Positions 17,770-26,939 of a stretch of 64,000 bases of DNA are shown here, in pieces. This DNA is from an uncultured Pseudomonadales bacterium (GTDB lineage Bacteria; Pseudomonadota; Gammaproteobacteria; Pseudomonadales; Azotimanducaceae). A program made the translations under genes and the position numbers. Position 1 is the first letter of the stretch. Every line of letters starts with the position of its first letter. Under the pieces are notes generated by a model, which was not told the origin of the DNA, did no database searches, and was given only the letters and a program-made list of their open reading frames with translations. Location: the NCBI GenBank assembly GCA_937921865.1, contig CAKZWF010000010.1, forward strand, positions 28,279 to 92,278, written 5' to 3'.

Positions 17770-18465
17770 ATGAAATGTCTGCTCATTACCGGCGCCAGTG
17801 CCGGCATCGGTCTGCACACCGCCCAGCGTTTTGTTGCTGAGGGTTACACGGTGATCAACCTGTCACGACGGCGTTGCCCGCTCGAGCAGGTCAATCACAT
17901 CAACTGTGATCTGGCGGCATCCGGTTTTCTGGAGCGGATCAGCCCTCAGCTGAACGGCCTGCTCCAGCAGGCTGAGCAGATTGTGCTGATTCACAACGCG
18001 GCCCGAATGAACAACGACAGCGCGGTAGAAACACCCAGCAATGCTTTCCGCGACACGCTGGAAATTAATCTGGTGGCACCAAATACCCTGAACTACTACA
18101 CCATCCCATTCATGAAGCCGGGCTCCGCTGTGCTCTATGTCGGCTCCACGCTCTCCGAAAAAGCCGTGCCCGGTTCCTACTCCTATGTAGTCAGCAAACA
18201 CGCGATGATCGGCATGATGCGTGCCACCTGTCAGGATCTTGCCGGACGCGAAATCCATACCGCCTGTGTCTGTCCTGGATTCACCGACACCGAGATGCTG
18301 CGCTCTCATGTTCCCGCAGAGGCCATGGACAGCGTTCGCTTGATGTCTGCTTACGAACGTCTGATAGATCCGGATGAGATCGCCGAATGCCTGTTCTGGG
18401 CGTCCGCCAATCCGGTGATCAACGGCTCAATCATTCACGCCAATCTCGGCCAGATCGAACGCTGA
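17770..18465 (+). CDS. Short-chain dehydrogenase/reductase
   Basis: NAD(P)-dependent Rossmann enzyme, 231 residues. The nucleotide motif is TGASAGIG at about 7-14, the NNAG element reads HNAA, and the active-site Tyr and Lys are in YSYVVSKHAMI, with a preceding Ser in YVGSTLS. Size and ordering resemble sepiapterin-reductase-like SDRs, interesting because the gene follows a PTPS-like gene by 45 bp. The resemblance is weak and many SDRs share it. A plausible ribosome-binding site CAGGAG precedes the ATG. Confidence 0.88.
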   Translation: MKCLLITGASAGIGLHTAQRFVAEGYTVINLSRRRCPLEQVNHINCDLAASGFLERISPQLNGLLQQAEQIVLIHNAARMNNDSAVETPSNAFRDTLEINLVAPNTLNYYTIPFMKPGSAVLYVGSTLSEKAVPGSYSYVVSKHAMIGMMRATCQDLAGREIHTACVCPGFTDTEMLRSHVPAEAMDSVRLMSAYERLIDPDEIAECLFWASANPVINGSIIHANLGQIER

Positions 18466-18493
18466 GGACGCGCGGCGATGCCACCAGAATCGA

Positions 18494-19285
18494 TCAGCCG
18501 AAAACCATCTCGTCTACTGCCTCTTCGTTGTCTTTAAGGCCGAGGTAAGGCCGCAGCCAGCCAACAAGCAGGTAAATGGGTCCGGTGTCCATCGCTGCGA
18601 TCAGCAGCTTGAACACATATCCTGAAATAATGAAGGTCATCAGTTGACCGAAGATCGGCTCGTCCGGGTTCACCGGCAATGCATGGGCATAGTAGTGAGT
18701 GATCAGGATGACGGCAGTAGTGTCCACCATCTGACTGGTCATGGTGGATGCATTGTTGCGTATCCACAGGTGACGACCCTTGGTGAGCTTTTTCCAGAAA
18801 TGATACAGCCGCACATCACAGAACTGCGCGACCATGTAGGCGACCATCGAAGCAGTGACCGCGCCGAAGGCAAGCTCCCTGATCTCGAAGAATACGGGTA
18901 AACGCCCTGCCGAATCAGGCTCTGGCAGACCAGAGACCGGGTCCATGTTCTCGAATCCGGGAAGCACGCCACCCAACCAGAGCAGAAAAATTACCCAGAG
19001 ATTCAGAATCACGCCGACCCACACCATGTCACGGGCTTTTTTCTCGCCGAACAGCTCGCTGATCAGATCCGTGCAGACAAAGGTGACCGGGTAAGGCAAT
19101 ACGCCAACCGCAACAACCACGGGAATAGTGATGCCGAAGACCTCGAACGACATGTCCAGGAATCGGCTGATGCCAAGCACATTGAGCAACGCCAGGGTGC
19201 CGAGAAATACACCCGAAAGCACCAGAAAAACTCTTTGCCGACGCTGATGATAAATCAGCTCCAGCGTTTTTACTTCGGTCGTCAT
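18494..19285 (-). CDS. yhhQ: Queuosine precursor transporter, YhhQ/VUT family
   Basis: Inner-membrane importer of the queuosine precursors preQ0/preQ1, 263 residues. The family mark LPYPVTFVCTDLISELFG is present, with about six hydrophobic helices and VDTTAVILI near the end. The ATG at 19285 was chosen because the longer reading would overlap the upstream dehydrogenase. Convergent with the SDR gene (28 bp gap). The nearby PTPS-like gene is on the other strand. Confidence 0.93.
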   Translation of the reverse strand: MTTEVKTLELIYHQRRQRVFLVLSGVFLGTLALLNVLGISRFLDMSFEVFGITIPVVVAVGVLPYPVTFVCTDLISELFGEKKARDMVWVGVILNLWVIFLLWLGGVLPGFENMDPVSGLPEPDSAGRLPVFFEIRELAFGAVTASMVAYMVAQFCDVRLYHFWKKLTKGRHLWIRNNASTMTSQMVDTTAVILITHYYAHALPVNPDEPIFGQLMTFIISGYVFKLLIAAMDTGPIYLLVGWLRPYLGLKDNEEAVDEMVFG

Positions 19286-19316
19286 TGCTACTTGCCGGCT
19301 GCGTATATGGGACGCA

Positions 19317-20327
19317 TCAGCGGAACTCACCAATGAAGTCACCGTTGACGCAGTTCTGCAATCGCCCTTGCTGCAGATAGGTCAGCGCAACCTCACCACC
19401 TTTGAAGCGCATGTCATAAACACTCTCAGGAGTAAAAAAGGCTGAATGCGGGGTGAGCAGTAAGCGGTGATCAATCCAGTCTTCACCATCCGCCCAGGCC
19501 TTGATGAGCGGATGATCCGGATCCGCGGGCTCCACCGGGAGAACATCCAACCCAACTGCCTGAATCTGATCTGCTCGCAGCGCCTCGTAAAGGGCGTCCA
19601 GGTCGATGATTGGACCCCGCGCTGTATTGATCAGCACCAGACCCGGTTTGCTCGCAGCCAGCACCTCGGCGTTGATCAGTTTTTCTGTCTCTGCGGACAA
19701 AGGCGCGTGCAGACTGACAATGTCGCACTGAGAGAAGAGTTCGGTCAGCGAATGAACCCGCCGCACTCCGACCGCCAGTTCACTGCCATTGCTGATGTAA
19801 GGGTCGTAGACGACGACGTCCATGCCGAAGGCTTTTGCCCGCAGCGCGGCGGCTGTACCAATCCGGCCCAGGCCAACCACACCGAATACACAGGCCGAGA
19901 GACGTTTACCGTACGGATTCAGCGCTGGCCGCCAGAGCCCTCGAGGGTCCTGCTTCAGCTCTCTGGTATGAAACGTGATGCCTTTCATCAGTGACAGCAA
20001 CAGCGCCATCGCGTGGTCGGCAACTTCCTGCGTGCCATAGTCGGGTACGTTGCAGACCGGGATGCCGAGCTCCGACCATGCCGCCAGATCAATATTGTCG
20101 AAACCGACTTTGGGCGTCACCAGGATCCGGCAGCGTTCCAGCTTACTGCGAAACTCAGCCGGCACATCCGGCGCGGAGACCACCGCATCCGCAGCCGCCC
20201 ACTGGGCATCGGTGACGTCGCTGAAACTCTCGCAGAACACCGCCTGCCCGACATCGCCCATGCTGGCCTCTTCAATGTGACGATCACCAGGCCAACGCAT
20301 CGCCGGCCAAAGAACTGTGTAGGTCAA
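19317..20327 (-). CDS. D-2-hydroxyacid dehydrogenase (phosphoglycerate-dehydrogenase type)
   Basis: NAD-dependent reductase of 2-oxo acids, 336 residues. The nucleotide site is VVGLGRIGTAAA near 150, the catalytic Arg is in LINTARGPIID, and the catalytic His is in LTPHSAFFTPES. No ACT domain, so it is not a regulated SerA. The start is a TTG with AGGGGA eight bases upstream. Same strand as yhhQ, 31 bp apart, and possibly one transcript with it and the LLM gene. Confidence 0.9.
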   Translation of the reverse strand: MTYTVLWPAMRWPGDRHIEEASMGDVGQAVFCESFSDVTDAQWAAADAVVSAPDVPAEFRSKLERCRILVTPKVGFDNIDLAAWSELGIPVCNVPDYGTQEVADHAMALLLSLMKGITFHTRELKQDPRGLWRPALNPYGKRLSACVFGVVGLGRIGTAAALRAKAFGMDVVVYDPYISNGSELAVGVRRVHSLTELFSQCDIVSLHAPLSAETEKLINAEVLAASKPGLVLINTARGPIIDLDALYEALRADQIQAVGLDVLPVEPADPDHPLIKAWADGEDWIDHRLLLTPHSAFFTPESVYDMRFKGGEVALTYLQQGRLQNCVNGDFIGEFR

Positions 20328-20363
20328 AACTCGATTCCCCTCATTCCCGCAAAAATTCGTGCA

Positions 20364-21308
20364 TCAGCCACCGACCAGTTCCGGTACCTGTTCCAGCGAC
20401 TGCTGGACGGCTGCTGGTTCCAGATCATTGATGCGAAGTCGGGTGACAATCAGGTGAGTCACCCGCAGTCGCTCCCGGTACTCGGCAATTCTATCTCTGA
20501 CATAAGCTGCATCACCAATGATGCACCAGTCGTCAACGCTACCCTGATCACCATTGTGTTGACGGGCGACGGTTGGCGTCTGCCGGGCCAGGCTCTGGAC
20601 CCGTTCACGCACAGATTCGCCAAGTCGACGGTTTTCAGCAACAAACACTGTGCGCATCACCGGAACCGTTTCTACCCGGCTGCCACCAGCATCCTCAGCC
20701 GCCTCGGTGTGACGGGCATAATTGTCGGTGAGTGTCAGCAGAGTTTCCACCGGTGAGGCCAGATAGGGATACCCCAGCCTGCCTGCCTGGGCCAGGGCTT
20801 TGGGTCCGAAGGCCGCCACCCATAACGGCGGATGGGGCTGCTGAACCGGCAGCGGATCGAGCCTGATGCTTTCCGCATCCGCGCCTTCGCCGACGATCAC
20901 AGGCTCTCCACGCCAGGCCTGGCACATGGTTTCCAGCGCGGTTTCAAACAGGTGTCGTTTCTTTTTTGGATCTACCGAAAAGGCTTTAAGCATCATCGGC
21001 GCGTAGCCTCGACCGATACCGAGGGTGACCCGCCCGCCGCAGAGCTGATCGAGCACGGCTACCTGTTCAGCCGCCTGCAGCGGATGCCGCAGCGGCAGCA
21101 GGTATGAAGTGGTTGCCAGACGGATGCGGCTGGTGGCAGCCGCTACCGCGGCCAGCAGCATCAACGGGTCAGGAATCGCACCGGTATTGAAGTGGTTTTC
21201 GGGCAACCAGAAAGACTCGTAGCCCAGCGCTTCAGCGCGCTGAGCCTGCGCGGACAGAGACCGTGCGCTGCGGTCGCGAAAATCCCAGGGGGTGATACCA
21301 AGTTTCAT
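20364..21308 (-). CDS. LLM-class (luciferase-like) flavin-dependent oxidoreductase
   Basis: The 314-residue TIM-barrel flavoenzyme begins MKLGITPWDF at an internal ATG; upstream codons to 21383 look non-coding. Family features are ESFWLPENHF, ATTSYLLPLRHPLQAAEQ and TLGIGRGYAP. Such enzymes use FMNH2 or F420 for monooxygenation or reduction. No flavin reductase or F420 gene is adjacent. The 320 bp upstream (21309-21628) contain no convincing gene in any frame. Confidence 0.88.
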   Translation of the reverse strand: MKLGITPWDFRDRSARSLSAQAQRAEALGYESFWLPENHFNTGAIPDPLMLLAAVAAATSRIRLATTSYLLPLRHPLQAAEQVAVLDQLCGGRVTLGIGRGYAPMMLKAFSVDPKKKRHLFETALETMCQAWRGEPVIVGEGADAESIRLDPLPVQQPHPPLWVAAFGPKALAQAGRLGYPYLASPVETLLTLTDNYARHTEAAEDAGGSRVETVPVMRTVFVAENRRLGESVRERVQSLARQTPTVARQHNGDQGSVDDWCIIGDAAYVRDRIAEYRERLRVTHLIVTRLRINDLEPAAVQQSLEQVPELVGG

Positions 21309-21628
21309 GACCGGATTATGCCTGAAACTCTGCTTCCAGGACGGCGAACCGGGGTCTGGCGAGCATCGCCCGCACACAGTCAATCTGCAGCGCTGACTGC
21401 TTCACCGCAGGTGACAGCCCCTGCAACCAGGCAGGCGCGGCTTCTGGAGTGCGAGCGCGACGCAGGTTTGACAAAGAGTCGCTCCCAGCCGTGGATTTTC
21501 CGGATGATCGCTCCGCTCAACCGGATTGCCCAGATCAGCGAGGTAGCCGCTGAGGACCACGGCGCGATGACCGTCGCCCGCCACGCAGAACAGCTGTTGC
21601 TGCAACATCCTGGAAAAACAGCTCTGAA

Positions 21629-22498
21629 TCAGCGTTCTGCAGGAGTTGCTGGTTCCGCCTCGGAGCGGGTCTGCAGCAGGTACATTGCCTGCATGGTCGC
21701 CCGCACTGCATCGGCATGACGCCTTAGCGCAAATGCCTCGTAGATTGGATCTTCGTCGAGCAGCAGACAACGTTGCCCTTCGCCGCAGCGGAAATCGGTT
21801 TTTCGGCCGAAGTTATTGCCGGCCCGACCGTACTCACCGAAGCCCTCAGCGTCTTTCGCCAGTTCCCAGAAGACCTGCCAGTCCACCGGCATGCCAGGTA
21901 TCGGCGCCTTGAGATCCTGCAAAGTCCGGCTGGCAGTCTGGGTAAGAATCTGGCCATAGTCCTCGGGGGGCTGCGTCAGAAAACTGCAGTCGGCTTCAAT
22001 AGCCCCGGTGAGTGCGGCTTCCTCGATGGGGAAACTGTCGAAACGATCGGAAAAGCTCAATCGCCAGAACCGACCCGTAAAAACCGGTACCACCCGAGGC
22101 GGAGAAGTCACCATCTGCAGGTAACTGGCGATACGCCCGAATTCCCGATAGACATCACCCTCCTTACGGGCGCCGTTCAGACGCCGAAGCAGCTGTTCGA
22201 AACGCTCATGAAAACGGGTGCTGAACAACCACCAAGCAGTCCGTTCAGATTCAGAAGAGCGATCGTAGTAATTCCACCGAAACGTCCTCACCAGAAGATT
22301 CGGATCAGCCTGGGCAACGCTGCTCTTGGCGATGTAACGCACCTGCAAAGGTGTCAGAGGCGGGATCGCGGTATCTTCCGCACAGCGATTGAACTGTTTG
22401 GCAGCGACAAAGGTAAAAGACTGATGCAGGTCACCTTCGTAGCTGAGACCCGGATTCGCCAGGAACAGCCCCACCAGCACCACCCAAAACGCTTTCAC
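21629..22498 (-). CDS. Secreted protein of unknown function
   Basis: The 289-residue protein starts with a clear signal peptide (VVLVGLFLANPGLSYEG, cleavage near residue 19). The mature part starts GDLHQSFTFVAAKQFNRC and is mostly helical. HQSFTFVAA recalls the zinc-dependent phospholipase C/P1-nuclease group, but the metal ligands of that fold are not complete. Residues 225-250 hold the only other cysteines (FRCGEGQRC). The GTG start overlaps the folK stop by 4 bp, so it is co-transcribed with folK. I do not recognise it. Confidence 0.75.
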   Translation of the reverse strand: MKAFWVVLVGLFLANPGLSYEGDLHQSFTFVAAKQFNRCAEDTAIPPLTPLQVRYIAKSSVAQADPNLLVRTFRWNYYDRSSESERTAWWLFSTRFHERFEQLLRRLNGARKEGDVYREFGRIASYLQMVTSPPRVVPVFTGRFWRLSFSDRFDSFPIEEAALTGAIEADCSFLTQPPEDYGQILTQTASRTLQDLKAPIPGMPVDWQVFWELAKDAEGFGEYGRAGNNFGRKTDFRCGEGQRCLLLDEDPIYEAFALRRHADAVRATMQAMYLLQTRSEAEPATPAER

Positions 22499-23040
22499 AG
22501 GTGCTCTGACTCCGGCGCGCCTTCAGCAGGGGTGACGTCCAAGGGATCCACCTGTTCTTCGCTGTGCAGGGCTGCCAGCAGTTGACCAATGGTCTGCCCG
22601 GTTCCAGGCCAGATTGCATCCGGGAGGACCTCGGCGGCTGGAGCCAACACAAACCGGCGATCAACCGCACGGGGATGAGGCAGGATGAAGTCATCACTAT
22701 CACGAACCTCATCACCAAACAGCAGCAGATCCAGATCAAGTTCTCGGGGGGCATTGCGCACAATCGCCCGCTGGCGCCCGAATTCACGCTCCAGCCTCTT
22801 GAGCTCTGCCAGAAGGACCTCAGGGGTAAGTGTCGAGCGCGGGCTGAAAGCCGCCGCGGCGTTGATGAAATCTCCAGAATCCGGTGGGCAATCGACCGGT
22901 GAGGTCCGCCACAATCTGGACCACGCAACCTCGCCGGAAGAGAACTGACTGAGGCGCCGCATTGCCTCGAGTACAATACTACGCGAGTCGCCCTGATTGG
23001 ATCCAAGCCCCACCAGGACCTTAATGTTCTGCACTGACAC
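22495..23040 (-). CDS. folK: 2-amino-4-hydroxy-6-hydroxymethyldihydropteridine diphosphokinase
   Basis: HPPK of folate synthesis: transfers pyrophosphate from ATP to 6-hydroxymethyl-dihydropterin. The 181-residue protein has VGLGSNQGDS at the start, the pterin loop region, the family signature GPRELDLDLLLFG-type text (here APRELDLDLLLFG) and LPHPRAVDRRFVL. The GTG start lies 95 bp from the divergent alcohol dehydrogenase. It stands alone; folP and folB are not nearby. Confidence 0.96.
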   Translation of the reverse strand: MSVQNIKVLVGLGSNQGDSRSIVLEAMRRLSQFSSGEVAWSRLWRTSPVDCPPDSGDFINAAAAFSPRSTLTPEVLLAELKRLEREFGRQRAIVRNAPRELDLDLLLFGDEVRDSDDFILPHPRAVDRRFVLAPAAEVLPDAIWPGTGQTIGQLLAALHSEEQVDPLDVTPAEGAPESEHL

Positions 23041-23135
23041 GGTCGTTGTCCCTTACCCCTACCTGCATAGTAGTAATCCCCACATCGCTTTGGCAAACTC
23101 CAGTCTCATTGTGCGGTAGGTCATAGGGAGACATC

Positions 23136-24218
23136 ATGAAAGCGGCTGTCCTGAGAGAAATCAACAAGCCTCTGGAGATTGAGGACGTTCAATGCGGGAA
23201 TCCGGGTCCCCGCGAAGTTCTGGTGCGAACAATGGCAGCCGGTGTCTGCCACTCTGATCTGCATTTCCAGAATGGTTCCTATCCCTATCCATTGCCTGCT
23301 GTACTCGGACACGAGTCCGCCGGAATTGTCGAGGCAGTTGGTGACATGGTCACCTATGTGAAGCCGGGCGACCACGTGATCACCTGTCTGTCAGCATTCT
23401 GCGGTCATTGTGAACATTGTCTGACCGGGCACATGTCCCTGTGTCAGGAGCCGGAACTGCAGCGTCCGCCTACAGAACCTTCCCGGCTGGCAAAAGGCGA
23501 CGAGAACATTGCCCAGTTTCTGAATCTGTCGTCGTTTGCAGAAATGATGCTGGTACACGAACACGCCATCGCCAAGGTTCGCGATGACATGCCCTGGGCG
23601 CAGGCAGCGCTGATCGGCTGCGGCGTCACCACCGGTGTTGGTGCAGTCATCCATACCGCAGCTGTTGAACCCGGCAGCAGTGTTGCCATCATTGGCTGCG
23701 GTGGTGTTGGCCTTTCAGCAATCAACGGCGCTGCAATTGCTGGTGCAGCACGAATCATCGCCGTCGACATGGTGCCCTCTAAACTGGATCTGGCGCGCAA
23801 ATTCGGCGCTACTGACGTAGTCAATGCGGGCGAGTGTGATCCGGTCGAAGCAGTCCGGGAACTTACCGGTGGCGGGGTACACTACTCGTTCGAAGCCATT
23901 GGTCTGAAACCTACTACAGAGCAGGCGTTCAAGATGTTGGCCCGAGGCGGCACCGCGACCATTATCGGTATGATTCCGGTGGGTACAATGATCGATCTGC
24001 ATGGTCCTGAATTCCTGATGGAGCGAAAAATTCAGGGTTCCAATATGGGTTCAAATCGATTCCGCGTGGACATGCCCAGATTTGTCGACTTCTATCTCCA
24101 GGGCCGACTGCATCTGGACGATCTCATCTCCCGGAAAATTAAGTTGGAAGATGTAAACGAAGGTATGGAAGCGCTGAAAACCGGTGAAATCGCTCGTTCA
24201 GTGATTATGTTCGACTGA
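23136..24218 (+). CDS. Zinc-dependent class III-type alcohol dehydrogenase
   Basis: Medium-chain NAD(P) dehydrogenase of 360 residues. Catalytic zinc ligands are C37 and H58 (GVCHSDLH, GHESAGIVE). The structural zinc cysteines are in AFCGHCEHC...LC. The Rossmann motif is IGCGGVGLSAI near 187. Layout fits NDMA-dependent or alkanol dehydrogenases rather than formaldehyde dehydrogenase. GGGAG lies five bases before the ATG. Followed by a perfect palindrome. Confidence 0.93.
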   Translation: MKAAVLREINKPLEIEDVQCGNPGPREVLVRTMAAGVCHSDLHFQNGSYPYPLPAVLGHESAGIVEAVGDMVTYVKPGDHVITCLSAFCGHCEHCLTGHMSLCQEPELQRPPTEPSRLAKGDENIAQFLNLSSFAEMMLVHEHAIAKVRDDMPWAQAALIGCGVTTGVGAVIHTAAVEPGSSVAIIGCGGVGLSAINGAAIAGAARIIAVDMVPSKLDLARKFGATDVVNAGECDPVEAVRELTGGGVHYSFEAIGLKPTTEQAFKMLARGGTATIIGMIPVGTMIDLHGPEFLMERKIQGSNMGSNRFRVDMPRFVDFYLQGRLHLDDLISRKIKLEDVNEGMEALKTGEIARSVIMFD

Positions 24219-24226
24219 CATCCTGC

Positions 24227-24266
24227 CGGATGGGTGATCAGCCGGATCCGGCTGATCACCCATCCG
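24227..24266. terminator. Perfect 40-bp palindrome between convergent genes
   Basis: Two 20-base arms are exact reverse complements with no spacer, centred on GGATCC at 24244-24249. It lies nine bases after the alcohol dehydrogenase stop and 34 bases beyond the stop of the convergent protease, so it can fold from either transcript. No T-run follows on either side. A bidirectional transcription barrier is the simplest reading; a protein-binding site is also possible. Confidence 0.7.
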
Positions 24267-24300
24267 AATGAATTCCACATCAAGCTCACTGCGCCGCCTG

Positions 24301-25641
24301 TTATCTGATCGACACATACCCGAACTGACCTGCGCGATACACCCGAAGCAGCAGCTGGTCACGGCCACGACGCGCCGACTCGCGCAGTTCTGAAAGATTT
24401 CGTGTGCCCTGACGATTGGCACCAACAATCACATCGCCCGGCCTCAGTCCGAAACTCCACGCGGCGCTGTCGTCATCTACTTCTGTTACGAGCACACCGT
24501 CACCGGCTGAATCATCACTGCGGAAATTCTGCAGTTGCGTGCCGCGCAGACGTCGATCTATACGTTCACCGCGTTGTTTATCCAGACTTTCATTGTCTAT
24601 CTCAAGCGTCACGGTACGCGAGCGACCGTTGCGAAGGACGTCGAACTCGACCTCCTGGCCGGCAAAAATTATCGCGGTTTGACCATGGAACTGAGAGATT
24701 GTCGCCACTTCACGCTCGCCGACATGAGTGATGATATCTCCAGCCTCTAAGCCCGCCCCTCCAGCAGGACTATCAGGCTCGACTTCAACCACCACTACGC
24801 CATCTTTACGGTCCACCCCGAATGCCTCGGCGAGCTGAGGATTCAGGCCCTGCACACTGACGCCCAGATAGCCCCGCCGGATTTCACCATTGGCAATCAA
24901 CTCATTCATGATCGCTAGAACCATATTGGCCGGAATCGCGAAACCGATACCAACGTTGCCACCGGCAGGAGACAGGATGGCTGTGTTAAGACCAACCAGA
25001 CGACCATAAAGATCAACCAGCGCGCCGCCGGAATTACCAGGGTTAATTGATGCATCGGTCTGAATGAAGTCTTCGTAGCCTTCGATTCCAAGACCACTAC
25101 GCCCCAGCGCGCTGACGATGCCACTGGTCACTGTCTGACTGAGCCCGAACGGATTACCGATCGCCACAACAAAATCCCCAACACGAAGCTCTGCTGAGTC
25201 GGCAAACTCAATTTCCGTCAACTGGTCTGGCGTGACTTTGAGCACAGCCAGATCAACATGAGGATCAGTTCCTACCAGCTGTGCTTTCAACGACCGTCCG
25301 TCAGACAAGGTAATGGTTATCTCATCCGCACGTTGCACTACATGGTAATTAGTAACGATATAGCCTTGACCGGCGTCCACTATTACCCCGGAACCGGCAC
25401 TCTGGGTGCGGCGATAGCGACGCCCGTCCGGAACGTTGAAAAACCGCCGGAAAAATGGATCGTCCAGCAGCGGGTTACGAACCTGATAAGTTGTATAGGT
25501 GGCAATGTTCACCACTGCCGGTGTGGTTTGCTCCAACATAGGCGCAAGGCTGGGCACAACACCAACACCTGGAAGTTCGGTTGGCAGAGCCGCATGCGCC
25601 GAACATGCCACCAGCCAGCCGAGTATCCATCCAAATCTCAT
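24301..25641 (-). CDS. HtrA/DegQ-type periplasmic serine protease
   Basis: Trypsin-like periplasmic protease of 446 residues with two PDZ domains, acting in envelope protein quality control. The signal peptide is MRFGWILGWLVACSAHA. The catalytic triad is His in TNYHVVQRADE, Asp in PHVDLAVLKV, Ser in PGNSGGALVD. PDZ1 starts around YLGVSVQGL (about 265), PDZ2 around 360-440. Two PDZ domains favour DegP/DegQ over DegS. The 75 bp to the upstream MFS gene suggest a separate or shared promoter. Confidence 0.95.
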   Translation of the reverse strand: MRFGWILGWLVACSAHAALPTELPGVGVVPSLAPMLEQTTPAVVNIATYTTYQVRNPLLDDPFFRRFFNVPDGRRYRRTQSAGSGVIVDAGQGYIVTNYHVVQRADEITITLSDGRSLKAQLVGTDPHVDLAVLKVTPDQLTEIEFADSAELRVGDFVVAIGNPFGLSQTVTSGIVSALGRSGLGIEGYEDFIQTDASINPGNSGGALVDLYGRLVGLNTAILSPAGGNVGIGFAIPANMVLAIMNELIANGEIRRGYLGVSVQGLNPQLAEAFGVDRKDGVVVVEVEPDSPAGGAGLEAGDIITHVGEREVATISQFHGQTAIIFAGQEVEFDVLRNGRSRTVTLEIDNESLDKQRGERIDRRLRGTQLQNFRSDDSAGDGVLVTEVDDDSAAWSFGLRPGDVIVGANRQGTRNLSELRESARRGRDQLLLRVYRAGQFGYVSIR

Positions 25642-25716
25642 TTGAGCTTCCTCTTTGTCTGTATGATGCAGCCTTAACTGCTTCGGCGGTTTTAACTGAA
25701 CCGGACCCCCGGACGT

Positions 25717-26928
25717 CTAAGCTCGCATCGGCCGCGCTCCAGCACCAGCAACCAGCAATCCAGCACCCAGCGAGAGAGCGACCGCAACCGCATACGCAAC
25801 ACGGTAATCGGCGAAATCATAGAGCATGCCCATCGCCAGCGGGCCCGCCGCCACTCCCAGTACTGTCCAGGCATTAGACACGGAAAACAATCTCGCGTAC
25901 GCACCTATCCCATATGCATCCGCAAGCCACAGAGGATGCAGCATCAACAGGTTGCCAACAGTGGCTCCGAAAAGCCCTGCAGCCACCAGTATCTCCCCTC
26001 GACTGTCAGCACTCGCCAGCAGTGCCAGTCCGGATGCCTGTCCTGTCAGGTTTCCCAGGGTAAACCAGCGTATCGGGATACGGGTCAGAATGAAGCCACC
26101 GACAATTCTCGACAGAATGCTCATCGCGGTGAGCGCCTGGACTGCTGTAGCAGCCACCAGAAAACCAGCCTGATTATCAGCATGATTATACAGGTGGGCA
26201 ATTCCGCCCACCTGGGATGCCATACAAAGAACATAGCCTGCGGTCAGTAACACGAAAAACCGGGTTCGCAGCGCATCAGGATAGCTCCAATCACCGGATA
26301 TCTCAGCAGCCGTCCGCACGGCATGCGCAGATGGAGCATCACGAATGAGCAACAGCGTCACGAGAATAATCGCGGCCGCAAAGAGCAGACCAAAACCCGG
26401 CATGGCCACACCAACACCAAATTGTTCGAACAGCCAGGCCGACGCCGGAGTAATCAGGATGCCACCCATGGATAAACCAGTTGAAGCAACAGAAAGAGCC
26501 ACCGAGCGGTTCGAACCGGGGAACCAGCGGGTGACCAGAGTTGTGCTGACAACTATCGATACACCGGTATTGCCAATGCCGAACAGAACAAACAACAGGT
26601 AAAGCAGTTTAATCGACTCAACGACCCCCACCAGAGACAAAGCAACACCCGAAATCAGAGCGCCGGCAATCAGAATCCATCGAACGTCTACCCGCTCGAG
26701 CAGTCGTGCCACGCCAATACCGGCAATGCCGCCGGTCACAAAAAAAGCACTGACAGCGCCGGACAGGCTGGTGACGCTGAAATTTCGAGTTTCAGCCAAT
26801 ACGTTCATGTACACAGCCATGTTGTAGAAGCCAAAGCCGGATGAAACAGTCAGGACCACAAACAGGCCGGCAATGACCCACCAGCCTCGGCGGTCGGAGA
26901 AGCTAGAACTGCGGTCCGAAGCCGTCAC
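25717..26928 (-). CDS. Major facilitator superfamily transporter
   Basis: Twelve-helix inner-membrane carrier of 403 residues. The N-half has repeated hydrophobic segments from WWVIAGLFVVLTV; the C-half mirrors this. The sequence resembles monocarboxylate/oxalate-formate antiporter-like permeases (TRWFPGSNRSVALSVASTG in the loop 4-5 area). Substrate cannot be assigned. The GTG start is 11 bp after the AsmA-like gene stop, so they are co-transcribed. Confidence 0.9.
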   Translation of the reverse strand: MTASDRSSSFSDRRGWWVIAGLFVVLTVSSGFGFYNMAVYMNVLAETRNFSVTSLSGAVSAFFVTGGIAGIGVARLLERVDVRWILIAGALISGVALSLVGVVESIKLLYLLFVLFGIGNTGVSIVVSTTLVTRWFPGSNRSVALSVASTGLSMGGILITPASAWLFEQFGVGVAMPGFGLLFAAAIILVTLLLIRDAPSAHAVRTAAEISGDWSYPDALRTRFFVLLTAGYVLCMASQVGGIAHLYNHADNQAGFLVAATAVQALTAMSILSRIVGGFILTRIPIRWFTLGNLTGQASGLALLASADSRGEILVAAGLFGATVGNLLMLHPLWLADAYGIGAYARLFSVSNAWTVLGVAAGPLAMGMLYDFADYRVAYAVAVALSLGAGLLVAGAGARPMRA

Positions 26929-26939
26929 CCGTCAGGACA

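Noticed and set aside
17227..19285. Queuosine cluster made of QueD and YhhQ
   Set aside because: The two genes are on opposite strands, and the PTPS-like protein lacks the QueD catalytic residues; closeness alone is not enough.
21402..21770. 122-codon minus-strand ORF between the LLM gene and the secreted protein
   Set aside because: It overlaps the real secreted protein gene in another frame; its residual part has no family features or ribosome-binding site.
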